From positions 496,001 through 560,000 of the forward strand of contig NZ_FNVP01000001.1 in assembly GCF_900108015.1 (NCBI RefSeq): 64,000 nt of DNA, given 5' to 3'. The stretch comes from Flavobacterium urumqiense. Its GTDB lineage: Bacteria > Bacteroidota > Bacteroidia > Flavobacteriales > Flavobacteriaceae. Under the pieces are notes generated by a model. It searched no databases. It worked only from the letters and a program-made list of their open reading frames with translations, and was not told the DNA's origin. A program made the translations under genes and the position numbers. Below are positions 56,208 to 64,000 of this stretch, in pieces. Position 1 is the first letter of the stretch. Every line of letters begins with the position of its first letter.

Positions 56208-56417
56208 ATGATATTGAGTGAAGCAATTTTGAACTGTAAGAATTATAAGGACACTGAAGAAAATATACATTCAATTTTTGCAAAAAGAAATAATGGAAAA
56301 TTTCGACCAGATTCTGAAGCTTTAGTTTTGGAATTAACTCCTGAAGAAATGGAAATGCAATTGAGCATAATAGCCAAAACAAAATGTCGAGGATTTGAAT
56401 ATTTTACCATTGTTTAA
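56208..56417 (+). CDS. Cassette 5 protein: 69-residue soluble protein, function unknown
   Basis: A 69-residue protein starting MILSEAILNCKNYKDTEENIHSIF. It has the acidic segment LVLELTPEEMEMQLSIIAKTK, is mostly helical, and has no signal peptide. Size and charge are compatible with an antitoxin-like or regulatory protein, but no family is recognised. It begins 50 bases after the last cassette boundary. No closing palindrome follows, so it marks the right end of the array. Confidence 0.55.
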   Translation: MILSEAILNCKNYKDTEENIHSIFAKRNNGKFRPDSEALVLELTPEEMEMQLSIIAKTKCRGFEYFTIV

Positions 56418-56508
56418 AATCACCAAACAAACACTTTTTTAAATAGCTAGGTAACACAATACTTATTTTCTGCTATTTTTGTAAAAGAACAAATTGAGAC
56501 TACAAGAA

Positions 56509-57234
56509 ATGAGAACACTCGTCATAGGAGATATACACGGTGGTTTACACGCATTACACCAAATAATGGAAAGAGCAGCCGTTACCAAAAAAGACAACTT
56601 GATTTTTTTGGGAGATTATGTAGATGGCTGGAGTCAATCTCCTCAGGTGATTGATTTTTTAATTAAATTAAATAAAACACACAACTGCGTTTTCATTAGG
56701 GGAAATCATGATGAATTGTTGCGCACCTGGCTTGATGAAAGCAAAGACAATCTGTTATGGTATAAACACGGCGGCGAAGCTACTGTTCTTGCTTACGCTA
56801 CGGTAAGTGCGGCAACCAAACTAAAACACATTGAATTTCTGCATGCTTTAGCGGATTATCATCTGGATGACGACAACCGTTTGTTTATCCATGCTGGTTT
56901 TACCAATATGAACGGAATTGATTTTGAATATTTTCCCAAACTTTTTTACTGGGACAGAACGCTGTGGGAAACTGCTTTGGCTTTAGATAAAAATATGAAA
57001 ATTGATGATTTGTTGTATCCCAAACGATTTACATTATATAAAGAGATTTATATTGGCCACACGCCAGTTACCAGAATTGGCAGAACTACCCCGGTTCAAA
57101 TGGCTTGCGTTTGGAATCTTGATACTGGAGCAGCTTTTAAAGGTCCGTTAACAATTATGGATGTAGACACGAAAGAATTCTGGCAGAGCGAACCTTTACC
57201 GTCTTTATACGCCAATGAAAAAGGTAGGAATTAA
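56509..57234 (+). CDS. Serine/threonine-type metallophosphoesterase
   Basis: The protein is 241 residues from the ATG at 56509 (MRTLVIGDIHGG); the TTG at 56494 adds five non-conserved residues. The metallophosphatase motifs are GDIHGGLHAL, LGDYVDGW, FIRGNHDELL, FIHAGF and YIGHTPVT, giving the two-metal site of PP1/PP2A-like bacterial phosphatases. It may remove phosphate from proteins or dinucleotide polyphosphates. A -7 element TATTTTTG at 56474-56481 gives it a promoter independent of the cassette array. Confidence 0.92.
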   Translation: MRTLVIGDIHGGLHALHQIMERAAVTKKDNLIFLGDYVDGWSQSPQVIDFLIKLNKTHNCVFIRGNHDELLRTWLDESKDNLLWYKHGGEATVLAYATVSAATKLKHIEFLHALADYHLDDDNRLFIHAGFTNMNGIDFEYFPKLFYWDRTLWETALALDKNMKIDDLLYPKRFTLYKEIYIGHTPVTRIGRTTPVQMACVWNLDTGAAFKGPLTIMDVDTKEFWQSEPLPSLYANEKGRN

Positions 57235-57277
57235 TTTATTTAAACTATTTTTGCCTAAATTTTAAAAGTTTAAGAAT

Positions 57278-57775
57278 ATGAAAAGGTTTATTACATTGTC
57301 ATTATTATTGGCAGCTAGTTTCGTAAATGCACAGGCTTTCAAAGGAAAAGGAGACGTTAAATTTGATGTTGGTGCAAATATTCAAAACGGTGGAGCAGGA
57401 ATTGGGATCTCTTCCGATTTTGGACTTGGAGAAAACATGTCATACGGTTTTGCAGCTTCTTACTTACTGTCTGCTAGTTCAGATGATTTAGGTAACAAAC
57501 CTAAATTTGGAGATAGAATCGATGCAAAATTCAGATTCAATGCTAATTTAGGAAATGTTTTTCAGCTTGATAAAAAAATGGATATTTATCCAGGTCTTGA
57601 TTTAGGTTTAAGAAATTTTGGTGCGCATTTAGGATTTCGTTATTTCTTCACAGAAGGCTTTGGTATTTTTACAGAAGCTGGAATTCCAATTGCAAGTTAT
57701 AAAACTAACCCAGTAGGTTTTGATAAATTAAACAACCAATTTGTGTTTAATATTGGAGCTTCTTTCAATTTGTAA
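57278..57775 (+). CDS. Small outer membrane beta-barrel protein (DUF6646-like)
   Basis: A 165-residue protein with a signal peptide (MKRFITLSLLLAASFVNAQ) and alternating beta strands forming an eight-strand barrel, ending in the aromatic strand FVFNIGASFNL. FKGKGDVKFDVGANIQNGGAGIGISSDFGLGE and GLRNFGAHLGFRYFFTEGFGIFTEAG are typical of this small flavobacterial porin-like family. Function is unknown. A perfect hairpin terminator follows. Confidence 0.85.
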   Translation: MKRFITLSLLLAASFVNAQAFKGKGDVKFDVGANIQNGGAGIGISSDFGLGENMSYGFAASYLLSASSDDLGNKPKFGDRIDAKFRFNANLGNVFQLDKKMDIYPGLDLGLRNFGAHLGFRYFFTEGFGIFTEAGIPIASYKTNPVGFDKLNNQFVFNIGASFNL

Positions 57776-57824
57776 TATTGGTTTAAAGAGTCAGAAATGA
57801 TTCTCATTAATATCTTTTACAACT

Positions 57825-57860
57825 AAAAAAGGCAATTTGAAATTTCAAATTGCCTTTTTT
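57825..57860. terminator. Bidirectional terminator
   Basis: AAAAAAGGCAATTTGAAA and TTTCAAATTGCCTTTTTT pair perfectly, between two convergent genes. Confidence 0.92.
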
Positions 57861-57878
57861 ATTATGCTTATTAATTAT

Positions 57879-59432
57879 TTACAAATCAAATTTTATTCCT
57901 TGTGCCAATGGCAAACTTGTAGTATAATTGATAGTATTGGTTTGTCTTCTCATGTAGATTTTCCAAGCATCTGAACCAGATTCTCTTCCTCCTCCAGTTT
58001 CTTTTTCTCCACCAAAAGCGCCACCAATCTCAGCTCCAGAAGTTCCAATATTTACGTTTGCAATTCCACAATCAGAACCTACAACAGATAAGAAATGTTC
58101 TGCTTCTCTTAAATTGTTAGTCATAATCGCTGAAGACAATCCTTGAGCCACTCCGTTTTGAACATCAACAGCGTTTTCTACGGTTCCGGAATATTTAATT
58201 AAATATAAAACAGGCGCAAAAGTTTCGTGTTGTACGATTTCGAATGAGTTGTCCGCTTCTGCAATTGCAGGTTTCACATAACAACCACTTTCGTATCCTT
58301 CACCAGAAAGTACGCCACCTTCTACAAGGATTTTTCCACCTTCGGCAACGACTTTTGTTAAAGCATTATTGTACATTTCGACAGCATGTTTGTCAATTAG
58401 CGGTCCAACATGATTGTTTTCGTCCAATGGATTTCCAATACGCAATTGTCCGTAAGCCGATACGACAGCATCTTTTACTTTATCGTAAATACTTTCGTGA
58501 ATAATCAAACGACGAGTTGAAGTACAACGTTGTCCTGCTGTTCCTACGGCCCCAAAAACGGCCCCGATAACTGTCATTTTAATATCAGCATCGGAAGTCA
58601 CAATGATTGCATTGTTCCCACCCAATTCCAATAATGATTTTCCTAAACGACCTGCAACTGCCTGCGCAACGATTTTCCCCATACGAGTAGATCCTGTAGC
58701 AGAAATTAAAGGTACGCGTCTATCGTTAGTCAACATTTCACCTACTTTATAATCACCATTGATTAAACAAGAAATTCCTTCTGGAAGATTATTTTCTTTG
58801 ATTACTTCGGCAATTATATTTTGACAGGCAATTCCGCAAAGTGGTGTTTTCTCTGAAGGTTTCCAAACACAAACATCTCCACAAATCCAAGCTAGTGCTG
58901 TATTCCAAGCCCAAACTGCCACTGGAAAGTTGAATGCCGAAATAATTCCGACAATTCCCATTGGATGGTATTGCTCATACATTCTGTGCCCCGGACGTTC
59001 TGAATGCATCGTTAATCCGTGCAATTGACGGGAAAGACCCACTGCAAAATCACATATATCAATCATTTCCTGAACTTCTCCGTATCCTTCTTGCAATGAT
59101 TTCCCCATTTCGTAGGAAACCAATTTGCCTAAAGCTTCTTTGTTTTTACGTAATTTATCTCCAAACTGACGCACGATTTCACCACGTTGTGGCGCTGGCA
59201 TCAATCGGAATGTTTTAAATGCTTCGGTAGCGGTTTGCATTACTTTTTCGTAATCGGCAGCACTAGTTGTTTTTACTGATGCGATTAATTGTCCGTCAAC
59301 TGGCGAATGACTTTCAAGAATTTCTCCGTTTGAAAAATGGTTTACACCCGTTGAAGTTCCTTCGTTTATGGCTTTTACACCCAATTGCGCCAATGCTTCT
59401 TTCATTCCAAATTGATCTGCTATTGTTATCAT
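57879..59432 (-). CDS. amaB: Aldehyde dehydrogenase, antiquitin (ALDH7) type: aminoadipate-semialdehyde/piperideine-6-carboxylate dehydrogenase
   Basis: The protein is 517 residues from the ATG at 59432; the frame extends further upstream, but the conserved N-terminus begins at MITIADQFGM. Landmarks are IISAFNFPVAVWAWNTALAWICGD, ISATGSTRMGK, the active-site Glu in LLELGGNN and Cys in GTAGQRCTSTRRL. The antiquitin-specific end is GSDCGIANVNIGTSGAEIGGAFGGEKETGGGRESGSDAWK. It oxidises aminoadipate semialdehyde to aminoadipate in lysine breakdown. The adjacent kynurenine-pathway gene raises the alternative of an aminomuconate semialdehyde dehydrogenase, but the signature favours ALDH7. Confidence 0.9.
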   Translation of the reverse strand: MITIADQFGMKEALAQLGVKAINEGTSTGVNHFSNGEILESHSPVDGQLIASVKTTSAADYEKVMQTATEAFKTFRLMPAPQRGEIVRQFGDKLRKNKEALGKLVSYEMGKSLQEGYGEVQEMIDICDFAVGLSRQLHGLTMHSERPGHRMYEQYHPMGIVGIISAFNFPVAVWAWNTALAWICGDVCVWKPSEKTPLCGIACQNIIAEVIKENNLPEGISCLINGDYKVGEMLTNDRRVPLISATGSTRMGKIVAQAVAGRLGKSLLELGGNNAIIVTSDADIKMTVIGAVFGAVGTAGQRCTSTRRLIIHESIYDKVKDAVVSAYGQLRIGNPLDENNHVGPLIDKHAVEMYNNALTKVVAEGGKILVEGGVLSGEGYESGCYVKPAIAEADNSFEIVQHETFAPVLYLIKYSGTVENAVDVQNGVAQGLSSAIMTNNLREAEHFLSVVGSDCGIANVNIGTSGAEIGGAFGGEKETGGGRESGSDAWKIYMRRQTNTINYTTSLPLAQGIKFDL

Positions 59433-59583
59433 TGTAACTTTTTTAATAAAAATTGTTATATTTTTTGTAAAGATATTATATAAACCCGAAAAAGTAACCA
59501 TTGAATGCGATTTTTTATGTTTTGCAGGGTTTCACAAAAATTGCGATAGAGTAACCTAAAGTTTTTTTAGTACATCGAGTGTT

Positions 59584-59727
59584 TAGCCCCGATAAAAGTG
59601 GAAAGCCCAAAGTCTCGTTGGCTTACATTTTTTATAACGACAAAGCGACCAGAGGAAGCTTTTGAAGTTATTTTAAAAATGTTGCCAACGGGATGAGGAC
59701 TTTTAACGGAAAGCGGGAATAGCTCCT
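59584..59727 (-). repeat. Dispersed intergenic hairpin repeat, copy D (inverted, long form)
   Basis: On the minus strand it reads AGGAGCTATTCCCGCTTTCC, then a long stem (GTTGGC.ACATTTT...AAAATGT..GCCAAC), then GGGCTTTCCACTTTTATCG and GGGGCTAAA. It lies between the ALDH and 3-hydroxyanthranilate dioxygenase genes. Its outer boxes match copies B and C while the stem is longer. Confidence 0.65.
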
Positions 59728-59732
59728 AAATA

Positions 59733-60272
59733 TTATTTTTGGCTTACAAATTTCGGGTCGGCTTCCATAATAGTTCCGCAATTTTCACAAGTTCTCAATT
59801 TTTCTGAATTGTAAAAATGTTCAAAATGAGGTAGAAAATCTTTTTCGATATCATGAAGTTCAAAATAGACTTCGTGTAATTTATGGTTGCATTTATCGCA
59901 AAACCACAATAAACCATCTGTGTAGCCTTGCCCAGCACGTTTTCGCTCAATTACTAAACCTATGGAACCTTCGGAACGTACCGGAGAATGCGGGATTTTT
60001 CCTGAATGAAGGTACATATCCCCTGCATGAAGTTCCATTTCTTTTCGGAGCCCATCTTCTTGTACAATTACTTTTATAGAACCTTCGAGTTGGTAAAACA
60101 ATTCTTCGGTTTCGTTATAATGATAGTCTTTTCGGGCATTAGGACCTGCAACAATCATGACGATATAATCCCCTGATTCTGTATATAAATTTTTGTTTCC
60201 TACCGGTGGTTTAAGAAGATGACGGTTCTCCTCTATCCAATTATTGAGGTTGAAAGGTTTTGCTATTGCCAT
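59733..60272 (-). CDS. nbaC: 3-hydroxyanthranilate 3,4-dioxygenase
   Basis: The protein is 179 residues from the ATG at 60272 (MAIAKPFNLNNWIEENRHLLKPPVGN). The cupin iron site is DYHYNETEELFYQLEG (His, Glu) with the third ligand in GKIPHSPVR. The C-terminal rubredoxin-like metal site is CDKCNHKLHE plus CENCGTI. The enzyme opens the ring of 3-hydroxyanthranilate in tryptophan breakdown or quinolinate (NAD) synthesis. Longer upstream frames add only a hydrophobic non-conserved leader. Other kynurenine-pathway genes are not in the window. Confidence 0.95.
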   Translation of the reverse strand: MAIAKPFNLNNWIEENRHLLKPPVGNKNLYTESGDYIVMIVAGPNARKDYHYNETEELFYQLEGSIKVIVQEDGLRKEMELHAGDMYLHSGKIPHSPVRSEGSIGLVIERKRAGQGYTDGLLWFCDKCNHKLHEVYFELHDIEKDFLPHFEHFYNSEKLRTCENCGTIMEADPKFVSQK

Positions 60273-60448
60273 GTTTTTTAATTTTAAATGTAAAGTTATG
60301 AAATATAAAAAATAGATGAAATCATTTAAGAAATATAAGACCATATAAGTTGCAATAAATTTTAATGGTGCTAAACTTATATTTTTAAAATGCCTCAAAT
60401 ATTAAAGAAAAAATAGTTAGAGATGAACTTCAGTGCATCTTTACAGGA

Positions 60449-61558
60449 TCATTTTTTTTCTTTAATTAAATAAATATAGACCGGAAAATGGTCGCTAAAA
60501 CCAATTTCAGTAGGTGAATGTCTCAAAGGATACCCTTTATATTGTCCACTGGTTTGAATTAAAAAAGGTTTGTTGTAAATTCCGGCTTTCCAAAAGGAAA
60601 AGGAAGATTTATCTAGTTTTAATAAGGATCCTGAAACCATAATTTGGTCAAAAATGTCCCAAGCATCCCGAAAAGCGATTGTTCCCATTCCGTTTTTGGC
60701 CATTTCTTCAAATGGATTGTATATGCCGAGAGGAGGGACATCTCCTTTTTTGGCTTTTGCACCAAGCGCTATTTTAACGCTCCTATTATATGGACCGTCA
60801 TTTAAGTCGCCAAGCGTAATCACTTTTGCTTTTGGATTAATTTTTTGAAGGGAATCGATAATTTTTTTGTTCAAAGCTCCCGCTGCTTCTCTAAAAGGAC
60901 TTGTTTTTTTCTCCCCTCCGGAACGGGAAGGCCAGTGATTAACAATGATATTAATTTCTTCTCCATCCAGAAAACCGGTTACCAGAAGCTGATCTCTAGT
61001 ATAAATACGATGATTTTGAATGCTTATTTGTAAAACATCATCTGTTTTTTCTTCTGATTCAATTTTTGCGGCTTCTTTTGATTTTGTGTCATTCCTGTAA
61101 ACATATAGAGGAATATTAGAAAAACTTGTGGGCTGAAACTGCTTCTTTTGATACAATAACGCGACATCTATTCCTCTTTTGTCCGGCGAATCAAAATGTA
61201 TAATTCCATAATCTTTGTTAATCAGTTTGGGCTGCTTGATTAAATCTTCCAAAACACCTCTATTTTCAATTTCGGAACCACCAATAAATGTTGGGGAATC
61301 TGGATTTTCAGATGATCCAATTTCAGATAATACTCTTGCTAAGTTTTCCAGTTTATGATGGTACTTTTTGGATGTCCAGCGTTGCAATCCTTTTGGTGTC
61401 CATTCATCGTCGTTAGTAACTGGGTCATTTATAGTGTCAAATAAATTTTCAAAATTATAAAATGCCACGGTATGAATAATATAATTTTTTTGCTGTGCCC
61501 TTGCTGCAACATTGGAGAAAAATAAAATTAACAGGAGAATCAAAGATGTTATTCTCAT
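60449..61558 (-). CDS. Exported endonuclease/exonuclease/phosphatase-family protein
   Basis: This 369-residue protein has a signal peptide (ITSLILLLILFFSNVAARAQ). EEP-fold landmarks are TVAFYNFENLFDTIND, FIGGSEIENRGVLEDLI, ADK-like RGIDVALLYQ, NIIVNHWPSRSGGEKK, ITLGDLNDGPYN and IGFSDHFPVYIYL. The metal ligands and the SDH end motif are present. Members are secreted or periplasmic nucleases or phosphodiesterases, and the exact substrate is unknown. It lies on the same strand as the 3-HAO gene, with 176 bases between them. Confidence 0.9.
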   Translation of the reverse strand: MRITSLILLLILFFSNVAARAQQKNYIIHTVAFYNFENLFDTINDPVTNDDEWTPKGLQRWTSKKYHHKLENLARVLSEIGSSENPDSPTFIGGSEIENRGVLEDLIKQPKLINKDYGIIHFDSPDKRGIDVALLYQKKQFQPTSFSNIPLYVYRNDTKSKEAAKIESEEKTDDVLQISIQNHRIYTRDQLLVTGFLDGEEINIIVNHWPSRSGGEKKTSPFREAAGALNKKIIDSLQKINPKAKVITLGDLNDGPYNRSVKIALGAKAKKGDVPPLGIYNPFEEMAKNGMGTIAFRDAWDIFDQIMVSGSLLKLDKSSFSFWKAGIYNKPFLIQTSGQYKGYPLRHSPTEIGFSDHFPVYIYLIKEKK

Positions 61559-61730
61559 AATTTTTAATTGTACTATTTGAAATTATTCGCTCGTTTTAAG
61601 TCGGCTATTTGTAAAAATACTTCATTTTAAGATGGAAGTCTAAATTATTTTCTAATTGTTTATCTTTGTTTTAATAATTAATAGACTTCTATTTCTTAGA
61701 ATTTGATATATTTATAAAAAATAAATAAAA

Positions 61731-62741
61731 ATGCATGTGACCCGATTTACTTTTATAAACAGCAATTTTGTTTTATATAAATTCCTATTTCTTGTTTTTA
61801 TTTTACAAGCCTTCAACTGTCAAGCCAACAATACCCCAATGATAACACCACCTATTTTACAAAAAGGAGACACAATAGCCATTTTGGCAACAGCCAGAAA
61901 AAATGTAGATGACAATCTGAAACCCGCTGTAAACTTATTGCACAGTTGGGGTCTTGAAGTAATCATAGGCAATACAATTGGTTTAGACGATAATCAATTA
62001 GCTGGCACTGATGTACAACGTGCTGCCGATTTTCAGCAACAATTGGACAATCCGAACATCAAAGCTATTTGGTGTGTTAAAGGCGGATATGGAACGGTAC
62101 GAATGATCGATTTATTGGATTTCACCAAATTCAAACAGCATCCAAAATGGGTTATAGGTTTTAGCGATGTCACCGTTTTGCATAATCATTTGAACACTTT
62201 AGGCTTTAAATCCATTCACGGAATCATGCCAATAAGCATTCCTCGTGCATCTAAGGAAGCAATAGAATCACTGCGCATTGCTATGTTTGGAGAAACACTA
62301 ACTTATAAAGTTAGTCCATTTGCCATGAATAAATTAGGAAAAGCGTCTGGCGAATTAGTCGGCGGCAATTTATCCATTTTATACAGTTTATTCGGTTCTC
62401 AATCAGCTATTGATTGCACCGATAAAATTTTATTTATCGAAGATTTAGATGAATATTTATATCATATAGATCGTATGATGATGAACTTAAAACGCAACGG
62501 CTGTCTGGAAAGCATAAAAGGAATTATTGTGGGTTCGATGACAAAAATGAAAGACAATGATATTCCATGGGGGAAAAACGCTATCGAAATTATTGATGAT
62601 GTTACAAAAAAATATAATATTCCGGTTTTGTATAACTTTCCCGCAGGTCATATTCAGGACAACAGAGCCTTGGTTTTAGGCAGTAAAGTAACGATTGATG
62701 TTACTAATAATTTTAGTACTGTAATTTTTGCAGCTCCCTAA
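61731..62741 (+). CDS. ldcA: LD-carboxypeptidase (peptidase family S66)
   Basis: Up to 336 residues. The nucleophile Ser is in WVIGFSDVTVLH, Glu in LFIEDLDEYLYHIDRM and His in NFPAGHIQDN, the S66 triad. The enzyme removes the terminal D-alanine from the tetrapeptide of recycled peptidoglycan. The frame starts with an unusual 35-residue leader with one hydrophobic segment (FLFLVFILQAFNC) that ends in a Cys without a standard lipobox. Translation from the inner MITPPILQKGD would give a normal cytoplasmic enzyme of about 300 residues. A -7 element TATCTTTG is at 61661-61668. Confidence 0.92.
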   Translation: MHVTRFTFINSNFVLYKFLFLVFILQAFNCQANNTPMITPPILQKGDTIAILATARKNVDDNLKPAVNLLHSWGLEVIIGNTIGLDDNQLAGTDVQRAADFQQQLDNPNIKAIWCVKGGYGTVRMIDLLDFTKFKQHPKWVIGFSDVTVLHNHLNTLGFKSIHGIMPISIPRASKEAIESLRIAMFGETLTYKVSPFAMNKLGKASGELVGGNLSILYSLFGSQSAIDCTDKILFIEDLDEYLYHIDRMMMNLKRNGCLESIKGIIVGSMTKMKDNDIPWGKNAIEIIDDVTKKYNIPVLYNFPAGHIQDNRALVLGSKVTIDVTNNFSTVIFAAP

Positions 62742-62857
62742 TCTCCTGTTTGAATTACATACTTTTTTTGATTGCAGAAGTTCATAAACTGTATAGAAAA
62801 CGTTTTTTCTAATCGCAAGTTTATTCAAACTGAAAACTGAAACTGAATACTATCCTC

Positions 62858-63217
62858 ATGGCCGAACACAACGAACTTGGAAAACTTGGAGAAGAATTGG
62901 CGGTTGAATACCTGAAAAAAAATGGTTATGCCATACTAGAAACCAATTGGACTTTCCAAAAAGCGGAAATCGATATTCTTGCCAAGAAAGAAAATACATT
63001 GGCTGTTATTGAAGTAAAAACTCGTTCGTCTCTCGAATTTGGTTTGCCACAAGATTTTGTAAAACCAAAAAAAATTCAACTTCTGGTAAAAGCTGTTGAC
63101 GCCTTTGTAAACGAACGAGATTTAAACATTGAAGTTCGTTTTGATATTGTCGCTATCCACAAAGAAGGCAAATCTTTTGTAATTGACCACCTTATAGATG
63201 CTTTTTATTATTTTTAA
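62858..63217 (+). CDS. YraN/UPF0102 family nuclease-like protein
   Basis: A 119-residue protein with GKLGEELAVEYLKKNGYAILETNW, then AEIDILAKKENTLAVIEVKTRSS, which carries the D...ExK pattern of the restriction-endonuclease fold, and EVRFDIVAI at the end. The family is thought to resemble Holliday-junction resolvases, but activity is largely unproven. It is the right length for the family. Confidence 0.93.
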   Translation: MAEHNELGKLGEELAVEYLKKNGYAILETNWTFQKAEIDILAKKENTLAVIEVKTRSSLEFGLPQDFVKPKKIQLLVKAVDAFVNERDLNIEVRFDIVAIHKEGKSFVIDHLIDAFYYF

Positions 63218-63238
63218 TAAAATTTCTTAATGTTATAT

Positions 63239-63268
63239 TTGTAACAAATTGTTTTTTAATTATATTTG
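63239..63268 (+). promoter_or_regulatory. Promoter of the ACT-domain gene
   Basis: TTG at 63239-63241 is followed after 19 bases by TATATTTG at 63261-63268. A second TATATTTG (63234-63241) overlaps the TTG, so two start points are possible. Confidence 0.6.
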
Positions 63269-63335
63269 CACTGGTATTTCAAACAACTATTTACTAACTA
63301 CAACTATTTACCAAAAAAACTAAACTCTTACTGCT

Positions 63336-63992
63336 ATGAAAACTGTTTCTTCAATTGTAGAAAACTACATTAAAACTAAGCCCTTTCTCCTTAATGCTTT
63401 ATCACTTGGGATTATCAATCTGACTTCATTATCCAGAAATATAATGACCGAATTAGAAAGTGAATTTGGCAAAGAGGTTAAGCAAGGTGCTGTTGTTATG
63501 GCTCTAAAGAGACTAACTGAAGAATTGGATTTTAGACTAAACCATAAGATCAATAAAGTAATAAAAAACATTGGAGAAATTACCGTTCGCTCCTCATTAA
63601 CGGATTTTACTTTTGCAGCATCTGAAACTGTTTTAAACAAACAAGCTGATTTAATTACGGATATTAATTCTTTTCCAGATATTTTTTACACTTCATCAAG
63701 AGGTGTTAACGAAACTAATATTGTGGTTAGCAATAGTGTAACACATTTGGTTGACAAACACTTTGCAACGGAGAAGTTGATTCAAAAACTAGACAATCTT
63801 GCTTCAATCACTGTAAAATTACCAAAAGAGAATATCGTTGTTCCAGGTATTTATTACTTTATTTTCCAGCGATTGGCTTGGGAAGGAATCATCATCAATG
63901 AGGTAATTTCGACGTCAAATGAGTTTACGATTTTAGTAAGCGAAGAACAAGTCGACGTGGCTTTTAAAGTAATAAAGGATTTAAAGAATTAG
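63336..63992 (+). CDS. HTH-like plus ACT-domain protein, putative regulator
   Basis: A 218-residue protein. Residues 1-70 are helical with a winged-helix look (LSLGIINLTSLSRNIMTELESEFGKEVKQGAVVMALKRLTEEL). Residues about 85-140 and 150-218 look like two ACT-type units, the second clear: IVVPGIYYFIFQRLAWEGIIINEVISTSNEFTILVSEEQVDVAFKVI resembles the ACT pairs of aspartate kinases. There is no kinase domain. It is probably an amino-acid-sensing regulator; this is inference. The stop is 8 bases before the window end. Confidence 0.7.
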   Translation: MKTVSSIVENYIKTKPFLLNALSLGIINLTSLSRNIMTELESEFGKEVKQGAVVMALKRLTEELDFRLNHKINKVIKNIGEITVRSSLTDFTFAASETVLNKQADLITDINSFPDIFYTSSRGVNETNIVVSNSVTHLVDKHFATEKLIQKLDNLASITVKLPKENIVVPGIYYFIFQRLAWEGIIINEVISTSNEFTILVSEEQVDVAFKVIKDLKN

Positions 63993-64000
63993 AAACATAT

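Larger units (their letters stand above)
52972..56417 (+). mobile_element. Array of five integron-like gene cassettes without an integrase
   Basis: Five segments follow head to tail: 52972-53685, 53686-54140, 54141-55007, 55008-56157 and 56158 to about 56417. Each of the first four ends in an imperfect palindrome of about 130-145 bases whose right end is GG(G)A(A)CGTTRTG. The left end of each palindrome is the reverse complement of the sequence that opens the same segment. For example GTTAGGTAGC at 52971 pairs with GCTACCTAAC at 53557, and GTTATGGGCA at 54140 pairs with TGCCCATAAC at 54878. This is expected for cassettes inserted as circles at a G/TT point. The genes are all on the plus strand and start 25-94 bases into their cassette. 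Confidence 0.7.

Overview
The window is about 64 kb of low-GC chromosome from a member of the Bacteroidota, almost certainly a Flavobacterium or close relative. Three things support this. Many genes have the flavobacterial -7 element TAnnTTTG upstream. Family signatures include a lycopene cyclase of the carotenoid pathway, GH97, TonB receptors with a carboxypeptidase-like N-terminal domain, an OmpA protein with TSP3 calcium repeats, an OlsF-like bifunctional acyltransferase and DUF4286. Shine-Dalgarno sequences are weak throughout. No tRNA, rRNA, CRISPR array, prophage or intact insertion sequence was seen.

Region 1 (1-10.7 kb) is dominated by metal homeostasis. It begins with the end of a lycopene cyclase gene. 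A TonB receptor and thioredoxin-like protein are transcribed divergently from an Nramp-UspA fusion (mntH), which is followed by a DtxR/MntR regulator. Further on lie feoA-feoB plus a 41-residue FeoB-associated cysteine-rich protein, behind a perfect Fur-box-like palindrome, and a SCO1/SenC copper chaperone. A decayed TonB receptor lies between the two metal loci.

Region 2 (10.7-27 kb) holds two tandem M13 endopeptidase genes, a five-gene minus-strand operon (GNAT-nitrilase fusion, Zn-ribbon protein, M28 membrane peptidase, Rossmann epimerase, EamA exporter), ssb, a CAT-like acetyltransferase, the major OmpA/OprF-like porin, a HAD phosphatase and metG. Region 3 (27-45 kb) is mostly housekeeping: serS, a TPR protein, rsmA overlapping mgtE, proC, nhaA, a 2-hydroxyacid dehydrogenase, an OlsF-like ornithine-lipid synthase, xth, an OmpA lipoprotein and an aldo-keto reductase. 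Region 4 (45-52.7 kb) contains a GT51 transglycosylase, two pseudogenes, a GH97 glycosidase and hflX.

Region 5 (about 52.9-56.4 kb) is the most unusual part. It is a same-strand array of small, mostly secreted, unknown ORFs separated by four imperfect palindromes of about 130-145 bp. At each of the first four segments, the sequence that opens the segment is the reverse complement of the sequence that opens the palindrome closing the same segment. This is the arrangement left by integron-type gene cassettes. No integrase lies in the window, so it looks like an integrase-less (CALIN-like) array or an undescribed cassette system of this phylum. One segment has no ORF, and another carries a gene split by a -1 frameshift exactly at a slippery T TTA AAA heptamer.

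Region 6 (56.5-64 kb) returns to core genes: a metallophosphoesterase, a small outer membrane protein, an antiquitin-type aldehyde dehydrogenase, 3-hydroxyanthranilate dioxygenase, an EEP-family hydrolase, an LD-carboxypeptidase, a YraN-family protein and an ACT-domain protein. A separate family of hairpin repeats, with at least five recognisable copies, is scattered through intergenic spaces across the window. Identity calls rest on motif recognition by eye; no database search was possible.
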